DNA from: Martinezella lusitana
Lineage (GTDB): Bacteria; Pseudomonadota; Alphaproteobacteria; Rhizobiales; Rhizobiaceae
Reading direction: 5' to 3'
DNA length: 64,000 bases
Assembly (NCBI RefSeq): GCF_014207095.1
Contig: NZ_JACHBG010000006.1
Location: 1-64,000 of the forward strand
The translations under genes were made by a program, and so were the position numbers. The notes under the pieces were generated by a model that ran no database searches, was not told where the DNA came from, and was given only the letters and a program-made list of their open reading frames with translations. Every line of letters begins with the position of its first letter. The stretch's first letter is position 1. Positions 36,401 through 45,394 of this stretch are shown here, one piece after another.

Positions 36401-37193
36401 ACAAACGCCTTTGCCCAAAGGAACAGTGTTAACGAATCGTTAAATTTTGAGCTTTCCGAAGTCAATTTGACTCGTCGTGGAACGGCCGCAAATCTTAATA
36501 GATGGTTAACATCGGGAGCATGGCAATTCCTGCAGCCGGATAGGGGAATGTCGACATGGCCTCTTGAGGTGCGGCCTCTGTTCGAAGGCAGCCTTCGGGC
36601 GGCGAACGATGCGATCATTGAGGTCGCAGTGTCCGCATTGAATAGCGACGAGGAGGAGGCAAACCAGAACCTTGCTACACCTAGGCGCTAGGGATCCGAC
36701 TACACGACAGGCTTAGCGTCAAAGGCGGTTCACTCAGGCGATCCTCGTAGGCATTGCTCGATCCGAACCTTGAAACAAGCTGAGGGGTCGTCAGTCTCGG
36801 ACGTTTGGAATTTCCTTGCCAGCAGCCAATCTCTCGCCGCAATCGGCGAGCAAAAGCCCCGCTTCCAGCAGGTGCGGCCTGCCAGGAATGCAGGGCCGGG
36901 CGCGAAAGCGTTCCAATACGAGGAGCGAACCCCCTTTCGCGGGCCGGTCCTGTTTTCTTCATCAGGCGAATTCGGATGGCGCTGGAGCGCTTCCGCTTTT
37001 TCTGGAATCGCTCCGCAGGAAGTCGTCCCGGCAAGGTAAGCGGTCGGCAATATCGTCCCATCCTGCGGGGAGACCGCAGGACCACTCGATGAAATTATAC
37101 AGACATCACCGACCTCAGAACGGCGTTGACAGAAGCCAGATGGTTTTTATATAACATGATATATAACGTGTTATATATTTGCGGAGCGCTGTT
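36401..37193. other. Long intergenic region (about 790 bases)
   Basis: No convincing gene. A 47-codon frame from ATG 36548 to 36691 has a poorly placed ribosome-binding site and no recognisable product. Bases about 36965-37015 contain GAGCGCTTCC..GGAATCGCTCC, a stem-loop resembling dispersed intergenic elements of rhizobial genomes; no second copy is clear here. The right end holds the marR promoter. Confidence 0.4.
37149..37176. promoter_or_regulatory. Probable MarR operator
   Basis: ATATAAC-GT-GTTATAT (37161-37176) is a perfect 7-bp-arm palindrome. An imperfect copy, ATATAACATGATATAT (37149-37164), overlaps its left side. It ends 17 bases before the marR start, the usual position for MarR autoregulation, and probably covers the promoter. 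Confidence 0.6.
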
Positions 37194-37688
37194 TTGGTTG
37201 AGGATATCGTCAAATCACTCGGCTTTCTTTGTCTGGGCAGCCGTCTTCGCCGTATTGGCGAACGCTTGCAGGCCGATACACAGCAAATCATGGAGGAGCT
37301 TGGCGTCTCCCTTCAGGCTGCGCAATATCCGTTTCTGGCGGCGCTCGACCGTGCAGGTCCGCTGACGGTCGGCGAACTTGCCCAGGCCGTCGGTATCGCG
37401 CAACCGGGCGCTACGCGCACCGTCTCCCAATTGCTGGAGATGGATTACGTTGACATAAGAACTTCGCCGGAAGACCAGCGCCGAAGGCTGGTTTCACTGA
37501 CATCGAAGGGACAGGAACTGGTGGATTATTCCAGGCAATCGGTCTGGCCGCGCGTCGAGCAGGCTGTGGCCGAGCTTTGCGATGATTTCTCAGGGCCGAT
37601 CCTGCAACACCTCGCCAATATCGAGGATGGGCTTGCCGCCATGCCGCTTGCCAAGCGGGCCAACCCGAACAAGGAGCGGAAATCATGA
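37194..37688 (+). CDS. MarR-family transcriptional regulator
   Basis: A 164-residue regulator with the MarR winged helix: QYPFLAALDRAGPLTVGELAQAVGIAQPGATRTVSQLLEMDYVDIRTSPEDQRRRLVSLTSKGQEL spans helix-turn-helix and wing, including the conserved D-x-R-R of the wing tip, with dimerisation helices at both ends. Start TTG 37194 is chosen because GGAG lies 7 bases before it; an upstream in-frame TTG (37179) would overlap that site. It overlaps the acetyltransferase gene by 4 bases (ATGA). A near-perfect palindrome just upstream suggests autorepression. Confidence 0.9.
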   Translation: MVEDIVKSLGFLCLGSRLRRIGERLQADTQQIMEELGVSLQAAQYPFLAALDRAGPLTVGELAQAVGIAQPGATRTVSQLLEMDYVDIRTSPEDQRRRLVSLTSKGQELVDYSRQSVWPRVEQAVAELCDDFSGPILQHLANIEDGLAAMPLAKRANPNKERKS

Positions 37689-38365
37689 GCCATATTCTTG
37701 ATCGCCCGGTCTGGAACGCCCTCCGAACCGTCCATGCTGCGCTGGCCGAGGGCGGCAACCAAGCTCTGCGCTATCCTCCCTCGATCGTGCCTTTCGCGGC
37801 TTCCGCCGATAGCTCCGCCGCAAGCCTCGAAGCTCTTGAGGATCTGCTTGCTTTGGGTGAGGCCGCCGCGCTTGTCGAGACTGGGCCGTTCGACACTCCA
37901 CCGGGATTGATGATCCTCTCCGACGCCAGGCTCGTGCAGATGATTGCTGAAAGGCCCTATCAGCGGATTGTTGACAGCCGTATCGTACCGCTGACGGAGG
38001 CCGACGCTGAAGACATGCTTGCGCTTGCTGCCTTGACCAAACCGGGTCCATTCACGTTACGCGCCCAGAACCTGGGTGCCTTCTGGGGCATGAAGATCGA
38101 TGGCCGGCTGGTTGCAATGGCCGGCCAGCGTATGCGCCAAACCGGCTTTACTGAACTCAGCGGCCTCTGCACTCACCCCGATTTCCAGGGGCAAGGCTTC
38201 GGCAAGCTGTTGTTCCGGTTTGTTGCGGGAGAAATCTCGGCAAGGGACGAAACCGCATATCTGCATGCCTATGCCGCAAACAGTTCGGCCATCTCGCTCT
38301 ATAGCGCCCTCGGCTTTGGCCTGCGCGCCGAAATGAACTTCCGGATCGTCAGAGGTGACCGCTGA
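37685..38365 (+). CDS. GNAT-family N-acetyltransferase
   Basis: A 226-residue protein. The C-terminal half is a GNAT domain of the FR47/RimI kind, with FWGMKIDGRLVAMAGQRM, TELSGLCTHPDFQGQGFGKLL (acyl-CoA loop Q-G-Q-G-F-G) and HAYAANSSAISLYSALGF. The N-terminal 90 residues are a less conserved partner domain. Acceptor unknown; MarR-GNAT pairs often relate to detoxification of a small amine, which is inference. Translationally coupled to the MarR gene. Confidence 0.88.
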   Translation: MSHILDRPVWNALRTVHAALAEGGNQALRYPPSIVPFAASADSSAASLEALEDLLALGEAAALVETGPFDTPPGLMILSDARLVQMIAERPYQRIVDSRIVPLTEADAEDMLALAALTKPGPFTLRAQNLGAFWGMKIDGRLVAMAGQRMRQTGFTELSGLCTHPDFQGQGFGKLLFRFVAGEISARDETAYLHAYAANSSAISLYSALGFGLRAEMNFRIVRGDR

Positions 38366-38416
38366 AGCGATATCCTCTCTTCACAGAGATCGGTCGTTTC
38401 AGCGGCCTTGATGCGT

Positions 38417-39613
38417 TCAGTCCTCGACGTTCGGCAACAGGATCGTCAAAAGCCCGATCAGCGGCAGGAATGCGCAGAGTTCGAACACGAACTCGATGCT
38501 GGTCCGGTCGGCCAGGACGCCAAGGGCTGCAGCCCCGATGCCGCCCATGCCGAAGGCGAAGCCGAAGAACAGGCCCGAGACCATGCCGACGCGGCCGGGC
38601 ATCAGCTCCTGCGCATAGACCACAATTGCCGAGAACGCCGAGGCGATGACGGTGCCGATGATGGCGCTGAGGATCACGGTGACCTCGAGGCTGGCATGGG
38701 GCAGCACAAGCGTGAACGGCAATATGCCGAGGATCGAGGTCCAGATAACCTTCTTGCGTCCGATGCGATCTCCCACCGGGCCGCCGATCATGGTGCCGAA
38801 AGCGACTGCAGCGAAGAAGACGAACTGGCAGAGCTGCGCGGACCGTTCAGAAAGCCCGAACCGTTCCATCAGGTAGAAATTATAGTAGCTGGTGAAGCTC
38901 GCAAGATAGAAATACTTCGAGAAGATCAATGCGATCAGCACAGCGATTGCGATGCCGACGCGGGTGCGCGACAGAGAGAGCGCCTTGTGCTTCTTGCCGG
39001 ATTTGGCCGGCGCGCGAAGGCTTTGCCCGTTCATTTGATACCAGCGCCCTAGGCCGCTCAGGATGAGAATGCCGAGGAAGGCGAGGATGGCAAGGAATGC
39101 CATGCCCCGCTGCCCATGCGGCAGGATGAAGAACGCCGCCAGCAACGGGCCGAGCGACGTGCCGAAATTGCCGCCGACCTGAAACACCGATTGCGCAAAG
39201 CCATGCTTGCCGCCGGACGCCAGCCGGGCGATGCGCGACGCTTCCGGATGGAAGATCGAGGAACCGAACCCGAGAAGGACTGCGCCCAGCACCAGAACCC
39301 AATAGTTCGGCGCAAAGCCGAGCGTCACCATGCCGGCGCAGCTGCAGGCCATGCCGAAGGGAAGCGAGTAGGGCTGCGGCTTGCCGTCGGTGTACCATCC
39401 GACGAATGGCTGCAGGATCGAGGCCGTCACTTGATAAACGAATGTGAGTACGCCGAGTTGGGCGAAGCTTAGTGCGAAGCCCGCTTTCAGCACCGGATAG
39501 CTCGCCGGCAGCAGGGACTGCGTCACGTCGTTGATGAAGTGGCCGAGACTGGCAACGAGGAGGATCGGGTATATCGTAGTCGCCGCGCGGGGCGCGTTCA
39601 TGACCTGGCTCAT
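38417..39613 (-). CDS. MFS transporter, fosmidomycin-resistance (Fsr) type
   Basis: A 398-residue, 12-helix major facilitator. The start region SLGHFINDVTQSLLPASYPVLK, GWYTDGKPQPYSLPFGM and GSSIFHPEASRIARLASGGKHGFAQSVFQVGGNFG match the Fsr/YfnC branch, which exports fosmidomycin in E. coli; natural substrates are unknown. The ATG at 39613 was chosen over a TTG five codons upstream. Divergent from an AraC-type gene 94 bases away, which may regulate it. Its 3' end faces the GNAT gene. Confidence 0.88.
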   Translation of the reverse strand: MSQVMNAPRAATTIYPILLVASLGHFINDVTQSLLPASYPVLKAGFALSFAQLGVLTFVYQVTASILQPFVGWYTDGKPQPYSLPFGMACSCAGMVTLGFAPNYWVLVLGAVLLGFGSSIFHPEASRIARLASGGKHGFAQSVFQVGGNFGTSLGPLLAAFFILPHGQRGMAFLAILAFLGILILSGLGRWYQMNGQSLRAPAKSGKKHKALSLSRTRVGIAIAVLIALIFSKYFYLASFTSYYNFYLMERFGLSERSAQLCQFVFFAAVAFGTMIGGPVGDRIGRKKVIWTSILGILPFTLVLPHASLEVTVILSAIIGTVIASAFSAIVVYAQELMPGRVGMVSGLFFGFAFGMGGIGAAALGVLADRTSIEFVFELCAFLPLIGLLTILLPNVED

Positions 39614-39707
39614 GGCACTCGCTTTCAATTCGTTATCCGCGCTGATATTGAAAGAACAGGGCGCCCGCCACCGCGATTAGGCGCAATTATTACGAGACTG
39701 GGCCAAA

Positions 39708-40514
39708 ATGGTCAGGAACAGCCGGATTGATCCATTCATCGATGTCGAGCGGCCGCTTGTTGCACTCGGCAATGAGTATAAGGACGGGCACCGTGTCGAG
39801 CCGCATCAGCATCGCCGGGCGCAGTTGCTCTATGGTTATTCGGGTGTGGTTCTGGCGACCACGCCCAGCGGCACCCTCGTCATGCCGCCGGAGCGGGGCA
39901 TGTGGATTCCTCCCGGCATAACACACAGCGTCCGCATGCTCGGCAATGTCAGCATGCGTAGCATCTACATCGAGCCGCACGCCATCGAAACGATGCCGGA
40001 TCACTGTCAGGTCGTGGAGATATCGCCGCTGCTTCGGGCCTTGATTGCAGAAGCCGTCGACATCCCCGTCGAGTATGATCGGACGGACCGGTCGGGGGCG
40101 TTGATGGCGTTGCTTCTCCACGAACTGGCGCGATTGAGGCCGCTGCCGCTTTCCCTGCCATTGCCGCGGAGCCCTGTGCTGGTGCAACGATGCCAGGATT
40201 TCCTTCTGCATCCCACTGCGCACGATACGATTGACCACTGGGCGAGCCATCTAAGCATGAGCCGCCGCGCGTTCACGCGGATGTTTCGCCTTGAAACGGG
40301 ATTGAGTTTCGTCGAATGGCGGCAGCAGGCTTGTCTGCACGCTGCACTTCCGCGCCTTGTCGCTGGCACGCCTGTCACCACGATTGCCCTGGATCTGGGT
40401 TACCGGAACCCTGCCGCTTTTACATCGATGTTCAAGCGGGCTTTCGGCTATGCGCCGCGCGAAATCGCCCGCAGGCAAGCATTGCAGGAGACGCAGCGGG
40501 ACGACCGTCGCTGA
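39708..40514 (+). CDS. AraC-family transcriptional regulator
   Basis: A 268-residue regulator. The N-terminal cupin-type sensing domain (HRVEPHQHRRAQLLYGYSGVVLATTPSG, PERGMWIPPGITH) is followed by a two-HTH AraC domain (HWASHLSMSRRAFTRMFRLETG, VTTIALDLGYRNPAAFTSMFKRAFGYAPREI). It has the layout of small-molecule-responsive regulators that control a neighbouring exporter. The divergent Fsr-type transporter is the likely target. Six bases separate its stop from the convergent LysE gene. Confidence 0.9.
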   Translation: MVRNSRIDPFIDVERPLVALGNEYKDGHRVEPHQHRRAQLLYGYSGVVLATTPSGTLVMPPERGMWIPPGITHSVRMLGNVSMRSIYIEPHAIETMPDHCQVVEISPLLRALIAEAVDIPVEYDRTDRSGALMALLLHELARLRPLPLSLPLPRSPVLVQRCQDFLLHPTAHDTIDHWASHLSMSRRAFTRMFRLETGLSFVEWRQQACLHAALPRLVAGTPVTTIALDLGYRNPAAFTSMFKRAFGYAPREIARRQALQETQRDDRR

Positions 40515-40520
40515 ACCGCA

Positions 40521-41147
40521 TCACTGTTGTTGAAGCGCAAGCCTCAGGCCAAGGGCGACATAAATCATTCCGACGACCTTCCCCTGCCACCGGCCAACTC
40601 TACGGTTTTGGCGCAGCCAGCCGCCGATCGAGCCGGCTCCAACGGCCAGCAGCGACGTGACAGAGATACTGAGGCCGACGAAGATGGCGCCCAGCACAGC
40701 AAACTGCGCGATGACCGATCCGTTCTCCGGGTGGATGAACTGCGGCAGGAAAGCCAGAAAGAACAGGGCGGTTTTGGGATTGAGTATTTCTGTAAAGAAC
40801 CCCTGCCGAAATGCACGGATCGGCGTTATTACCTGCGCAGTCGGCATCTCCAGACTCTCGGCTTTTTCTACAAATGCCTTGAAGCCGAGGTAGATCAGAT
40901 AGATAACGCCCGCATATTTGACGATCTCGAATGCCAGTGCCGATGTTGCCAGCAGCGCTGATAGCCCGAACGTCGCCATCATCGTGTGGAAGAGATCGCC
41001 AGCGGCAATCCCCAGCCCTGTTGCAAGCCCCGTGCGCCTGCCGCCGCTGACGGCTCGCGCCAATGTCAGAAGAGTGGCCGGCCCTGGAATGATCATCAGC
41101 CCCAGTACGACTGCAGTATAGGTTGTCAAAACACCGAGGCTGATCAT
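40521..41147 (-). CDS. LysE/RhtB-family amino-acid exporter
   Basis: A 208-residue, six-helix membrane protein: LTTYTAVVLGLMIIPGPATLLTLARAVSGGRRTGLATGLGIAAGDLFH holds the conserved GP(G/D) region after helix 1, and FRQGFFTEILNPKTALFFLAFLPQF is the family signature with NPK. Members export amino acids or homoserine lactone-like compounds. AAAGGAAA before ATG 41147 decides the start over an ATG six codons earlier. Confidence 0.92.
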   Translation of the reverse strand: MISLGVLTTYTAVVLGLMIIPGPATLLTLARAVSGGRRTGLATGLGIAAGDLFHTMMATFGLSALLATSALAFEIVKYAGVIYLIYLGFKAFVEKAESLEMPTAQVITPIRAFRQGFFTEILNPKTALFFLAFLPQFIHPENGSVIAQFAVLGAIFVGLSISVTSLLAVGAGSIGGWLRQNRRVGRWQGKVVGMIYVALGLRLALQQQ

Positions 41148-41259
41148 CGATTTTCCTTTCGGCATCGCGCCGGCAAAGGGTGGCGCTCCTGCATAGGTTA
41201 CTGGCGAATGCAGGAGCTCGCAAGCAGCGGCCGATGGTTGGCGATGGGCCTTTCATCCA

Positions 41260-42477
41260 TCAATTCGGTTTGGGGCAGGCCTTCTGCGCCGGACTTCCCT
41301 TGAACCGATCTTCGAACCAGGCCGGCAGTGCGGCTGCAGCGATAGGGACGATTGTTTCATGATCCAATCCCTGGCTTTCCCTGTAGTCGACCGGGACTCT
41401 CTGCTGGCACAGGTCGGCCGCGACCTTGCGGGTCAATTGCACCGGCACCGCATCGTCCTTGTCGCCCTGGAAAAAGACGAAAGGCACATTCTTGACCGGC
41501 AGGAAGGCATCGTTCTTTTCGAGCAGTTCTCGCCAGGGTTTGCCGGGCTTCAATCCTTCCTGATTTGCAAAGAGCGTGGTCGGTTTGCCCTGCGTCTTGT
41601 CGGCGATCGTCCAGCAGCCGGCGCTGAGGTTTTCCAGCATTTCGAGGCCGTCGACGGAGAGCACGTCGCGCAGTTTCAGCTCGGGATGGCCGACATGCAG
41701 CCCGACCATGCGCGAGATGTAATAGCCGCCGGTAATGGTCGTCGTCAGGTCATATTCGGTCAGATCCCAATGCCGGGACGCCGGAGCAATCTCGCCCACG
41801 CCGAGCAGCTGGAGCTCGGGTGCGTAGCTTTCCTGCAGATGGGCAAGCCACAGGGAGGTTTGGCCGCCTTGCGACCAGCCATAGGCGGTGAACTTTGGTC
41901 CGACATTTGCGCCCGGAAACGTCTGGGCAAATCTGACGGCGTCCAGCGACGCCTGCGCCTGTGCCGCTCCGTTCAGATAGGCCGTCGCGCCCGGCGTGCC
42001 GAGACCCTGATAGTCGCTCGTCACGACCGCAAAACCCTTCTTCAGCAGATCTTCTATCGCCGGGATGCGAACTCCCCATTTGTCCACCAGACTTCGCCGC
42101 GATGGCGCGCAGCTATCCTCCATGCCGGCGGTTTCATGATTCCAGAGGACGAGCCGGCGTTGACCGGCAGGAGCCTGGTCGGGCAGATAGATTTCGCCGG
42201 AAACATAAGTCAGTTTTTCGCCAATGCCGGCGGTCACATAAATGACGTCCCAGCCCTTCGATCCCTTAGGTGCGTCCAGACGCTGCTTGGCCCAATAGAT
42301 CTCTCCGGGCTTGGCGCCATCGGGAACCTGGGTCGGTATCTCGTCCCAGAATGCCGATCCCTGCGGCACGTCCTTGTTAGCTGGCGAAGAACTTTGAGCG
42401 GATACATGGGTCGCTGTAAAATTCACGGATAGCAAAAGCAGTGCCGTTGCCAGCACCTTTCTGGATGAAAACTCCAT
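41260..42477 (-). CDS. Secreted lipase-like alpha/beta-hydrolase (secretory lipase family)
   Basis: A 405-residue exported hydrolase. A Sec signal covers residues 1-27 (VLATALLLLSVNFTATHVSAQ). The catalytic elbow is AYGWSQGGQTSLW (S202). Candidate acid and base are in FFQGDKDDAVPV and GLDHETIV near the C-terminus. Overall layout follows the LIP secretory-lipase family: a W-N-H-E oxyanion-like segment RLVLWNHETAG and VVTSDYQGLGTPGATAYLNG. GGGAGGAAGG directly precedes the ATG. Single gene preceded by an AT-rich promoter region (about 42530-42620). Substrate could be a lipid or polyester; unknown. Confidence 0.85.
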   Translation of the reverse strand: MEFSSRKVLATALLLLSVNFTATHVSAQSSSPANKDVPQGSAFWDEIPTQVPDGAKPGEIYWAKQRLDAPKGSKGWDVIYVTAGIGEKLTYVSGEIYLPDQAPAGQRRLVLWNHETAGMEDSCAPSRRSLVDKWGVRIPAIEDLLKKGFAVVTSDYQGLGTPGATAYLNGAAQAQASLDAVRFAQTFPGANVGPKFTAYGWSQGGQTSLWLAHLQESYAPELQLLGVGEIAPASRHWDLTEYDLTTTITGGYYISRMVGLHVGHPELKLRDVLSVDGLEMLENLSAGCWTIADKTQGKPTTLFANQEGLKPGKPWRELLEKNDAFLPVKNVPFVFFQGDKDDAVPVQLTRKVAADLCQQRVPVDYRESQGLDHETIVPIAAAALPAWFEDRFKGSPAQKACPKPN

Positions 42478-42719
42478 TCCTTCCTCCCAAGGTATTTTGC
42501 GACAGTTGAACCGCCGCGTGCAGCAACCTAGGTGGCCGATGGGAAGTGGGACAAATGATATGTTTTGTGTTGGATATAAACAAATGGTTATGAAATGAGG
42601 CTATTGCGCCGCAACATATAACTGATTTCAAGGCAGACAAAGAACTTCGATCCCGCTTGGGGCTCTTCTTCGTTGAGAGGAGTGCAAGGCGGGACCCAGT
42701 TGCTTTACAGCGTCGCAGT

Positions 42720-44045
42720 TCAGCGCGAACGGCTCCCGCCGACCGTGGGTTCGGCATCGGCGATCCAGCGGCGATGCGAACCAAGCGCAACGAGCAGGAT
42801 GACCGATAGGAAGCAGCAGCCGGCGAGGATATAAAAGCCGACGTCACCATTGCCGGTGGTGGCATCGACATAGGCCTTAATCTGCGGTGAGGCGAAGCTG
42901 CCGAGATTACCGAGCGAGACGATAAAGGCAATGCCGCTGGCAGCGCCAACGCCACCCAGATAGCGGGTCGGCAGGCTCCAGAACACCGGCTGTGAAGAGG
43001 CAAGTCCCGGCACTGCGATACAGGCGGCAATCACCATCACCCAGGGGTTCATGGTCAGGCCGATGGTGGCAAGCGCAAGGGTGCCGATGGTCAGCATGGA
43101 AATGCAGACGATGCGATGATTGTCGTGCTTGTCGGCATAGACGGTGAAGATGCGCGTAGCGATGAGGGCGCAGAACCAGGGAAGGCCCAGCAGCACCCCC
43201 ACCCAGGTATTGATGCCGCCGCCCATGGCTTGCGCCAATCTGGCAGGGAGGTAGAAGGTTATCGGGCCGACGCCGATCTGGATGAAGAGATAAATGCCGA
43301 TGAAGGCGAGTACGCGCCAGTCCTTCAGAACGCTGAAGACGGAGTGCTTCACCTCGGAGAGTTTGCCACGCTCTTCCGCCTCGATGACAGCGGTCAGTGC
43401 GTTTTTCTCCTCATCTGTCAGCCATTTCGCCTCGCGCGGGCGGCTCGTCAGGAAGAAGAGTGCAAAAATGCCGACAACTGTCGCCGCCAGGCCTTCCACG
43501 GCAAACATCCATTGCCAGTTGGTGAGGCCGAGCACGTCATGATGGGTCAGCAGCCAGCCGGAGAGCGGTGCGCCGATCACCAGCGACAAGGGCACGCCCA
43601 GATAGAATAGGCCGGTGGCCCGCGCCCGCTGTTTGGCCGGGAACCAATAGGTGAGATAGAGCAGGACACCGGGATAGAAGCCTGCCTCGCAAACGCCGAG
43701 CAGGAAACGGACGATGTAATAGCTGGTCGCCGTATGGGCAAAGACCATACAGGCGGAGACGATCCCCCAGGTGATCATGATCCGGCTGAGCCAAAGGCGC
43801 GCGCCGACGCGCTGCATGATCAGATTGCTCGGCACCTCGAATGTCGCATAGCCCAGATAGAGAATGCCGGCGCCGAAGGCGTAGGCTGCATCCGAAATGC
43901 CGGTATCGGCCTGATAGGCCGTCTTGGCGAAGCCGACATTGGAGCGATCGAGAAAATTCAGGATCAGCATCAGGCCCAGAAAGGGCAGAAGGCGAATGGT
44001 CGCCTTGCGTACGGCGCTTTGCACCGCCGGATTATCGTCAGTCAT
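42720..44045 (-). CDS. MFS transporter, ACS (anion:cation symporter) family
   Basis: A 441-residue, 12-helix major facilitator: LPFLGLMLILNFLDRSNVGFAKTAY is the ACS signature at helix 1, and FLLGVCEAGFYPGVLLYLTYWFPAKQRARATGLFYLG covers helices 4-5. Family members take up organic anions such as tartrate, hexuronates and phthalate. GGGAGGAG before ATG 44045 decides the start. It is divergent from the LysR gene that precedes the PbfC/PhnX operon, so uptake of a phosphonate or related anion is a reasonable inference, not shown by the sequence itself. Confidence 0.85.
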   Translation of the reverse strand: MTDDNPAVQSAVRKATIRLLPFLGLMLILNFLDRSNVGFAKTAYQADTGISDAAYAFGAGILYLGYATFEVPSNLIMQRVGARLWLSRIMITWGIVSACMVFAHTATSYYIVRFLLGVCEAGFYPGVLLYLTYWFPAKQRARATGLFYLGVPLSLVIGAPLSGWLLTHHDVLGLTNWQWMFAVEGLAATVVGIFALFFLTSRPREAKWLTDEEKNALTAVIEAEERGKLSEVKHSVFSVLKDWRVLAFIGIYLFIQIGVGPITFYLPARLAQAMGGGINTWVGVLLGLPWFCALIATRIFTVYADKHDNHRIVCISMLTIGTLALATIGLTMNPWVMVIAACIAVPGLASSQPVFWSLPTRYLGGVGAASGIAFIVSLGNLGSFASPQIKAYVDATTGNGDVGFYILAGCCFLSVILLVALGSHRRWIADAEPTVGGSRSR

Positions 44046-44372
44046 TTCACTCCTCCCGAACGATGGTCTCCCGAGGCGGCAGGTACTCCGCTCGATCTTG
44101 CCCCCGTCCTCGCCGGCTCTCTCTTTCCGGCTCACTCTCAGATGACCGGGTGGCCATCTATGCATATACGCAGACTATATTCATGTATGAAGATGTCAAT
44201 AGTCGCGCTGGGAAACCGCGTGAGCGGCGTCATGGCATGCATCCGTAGGGGCAAGAGAGGCTCGCATGGCCGGCCGCTCGCATGGTCTGTCGTCGATGGA
44301 AGCAAGTTGCCACGGTGGGGCTGGCGACCTATTGAAGAGTATCGCTGCAATTTCAGGGTAGGATCGTCGTAA
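44046..44372. promoter_or_regulatory. Divergent control region between MFS and LysR genes
   Basis: The 327 bases hold the promoters of both genes. A small dyad, TTCAT-GT-ATGAA (44180-44191), sits in an AT-rich patch about 135 bases from the transporter start and could be part of a LysR-type site. No gene is evident. Confidence 0.4.
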
Positions 44373-45275
44373 ATGCCATCTGTTACGCTTGCGCAGATGA
44401 GAGCCGTCGAGGCGTTGGCGCGCACGGGAAAGTTCTCGCGGGCAGCCGAAGATCTGGGAATCAGCCAGCCTTCGGTCTCCACGCAAATTCAATCCTTCGA
44501 GGAATTGTGCCGCACCCGCATCTTCATCCGCGACGGTCACAATGTCAGTATCGCACCATCGGCGCTGGATCTGATCGCCAAGATCAGGGTGACGCTGAAA
44601 TGCCTCGGTGAGGTCGACCGTGTCATCGCCGACACGACGTCGCTGAACACCGGCACGGTCTCGATCGGTTTCAGCGCCCATCGGCTCATCATGCCGATCC
44701 TGACGGCATTCGTCCGGCAATATCCCGCTCTGCGTCTGACGACGCGCGGCGGACCGTCGCTCGAGCTTGCCGATGCGGTATTGCGCGGTGAGCTGGATGT
44801 TGCCGCGATCTCCCAGGTCGCGCCCGACAGCCGCCTCTCGTCGCTTCTTCTGCATCAATCCCGTGTAGCGATCTACGGCCGTAAGGGAGACCCGATGCTG
44901 GAGAAGGGCCGATTGACGCTCGCCGATCTTGACGGCCAGGACATGGTGCTCTGGAACAAATCCTCCGGCACACGCACGTTACTGGAGGCGGCCGCCGCCA
45001 AGGAGGGTGTACGGCTGAAGCCTGTTCTCGAGGTGGCGACACTCGATGTTGCCTACGCCGCCGCTGCCGCCGGTATCGGTTTGGCAATCTCCATCGAAGG
45101 CGAAGTCCGCTCCGACGATCATATCGATGTCGTCCCGCTCGTCGAACCGGAACTGGCGATCGGCCACTATCTCGTCACCTTGCCGGAATGCCGCGACCAC
45201 GCGGCGATCCAGGCATTCTTCGAGGTTGCGAAGGACCATGCGCTTGAGATGGACGGTGTTCTGCCGTTCAATTGA
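44373..45275 (+). CDS. LysR-family regulator of the phosphonate module
   Basis: A 300-residue LysR protein. The winged HTH covers residues about 4-63 (LAQMRAVEALARTGKFSRAAEDLGISQPSVSTQIQSFEE), followed by a periplasmic-binding-fold effector domain (VSIGFSAHRLIMPILTAF, GELDVAAISQ, AAAAGIGLAISIEGEV). It lies 119 bases upstream of the PbfC-type/phnX operon on the same strand and is divergent from the ACS transporter, so it very likely controls these genes in response to an aminophosphonate. LysR regulators are common beside 2-aminoethylphosphonate catabolic genes. Confidence 0.88.
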   Translation: MPSVTLAQMRAVEALARTGKFSRAAEDLGISQPSVSTQIQSFEELCRTRIFIRDGHNVSIAPSALDLIAKIRVTLKCLGEVDRVIADTTSLNTGTVSIGFSAHRLIMPILTAFVRQYPALRLTTRGGPSLELADAVLRGELDVAAISQVAPDSRLSSLLLHQSRVAIYGRKGDPMLEKGRLTLADLDGQDMVLWNKSSGTRTLLEAAAAKEGVRLKPVLEVATLDVAYAAAAAGIGLAISIEGEVRSDDHIDVVPLVEPELAIGHYLVTLPECRDHAAIQAFFEVAKDHALEMDGVLPFN

Positions 45276-45292
45276 TGCAAACTATAGCTAAA

Positions 45293-45330
45293 TCATATGA
45301 TTTTATGTAATTTATAATTCTGTCATATGA
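45293..45330. promoter_or_regulatory. Paired TCATATGA boxes upstream of the PbfC-type/phnX operon
   Basis: The octamer palindrome TCATATGA occurs at 45293-45300 and 45323-45330, each followed by TTT, with identical centres 30 bp apart (about three helical turns). The surroundings are AT-rich and end 65 bases before the flavoenzyme start. This is the arrangement expected for two regulator dimers on one DNA face, probably the adjacent LysR protein. Confidence 0.55.
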
Positions 45331-45394
45331 TTTCGTTATGTTCTGCCCTATAAGCCGCAGCCGGAACAGAGGCAGGCTGAGAAAGGGTAGAATG

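Noticed and set aside
36467..36691. Possible small protein (74 codons, or 47 from ATG 36548)
   Set aside because: The ribosome-binding site is misplaced, no family is recognisable, and the region also carries other equally good random frames.
41359..42432. 357-codon forward frame opposite the secretory lipase gene
   Set aside because: The lipase on the other strand has a signal peptide, catalytic motifs and a strong ribosome-binding site; this frame has none.
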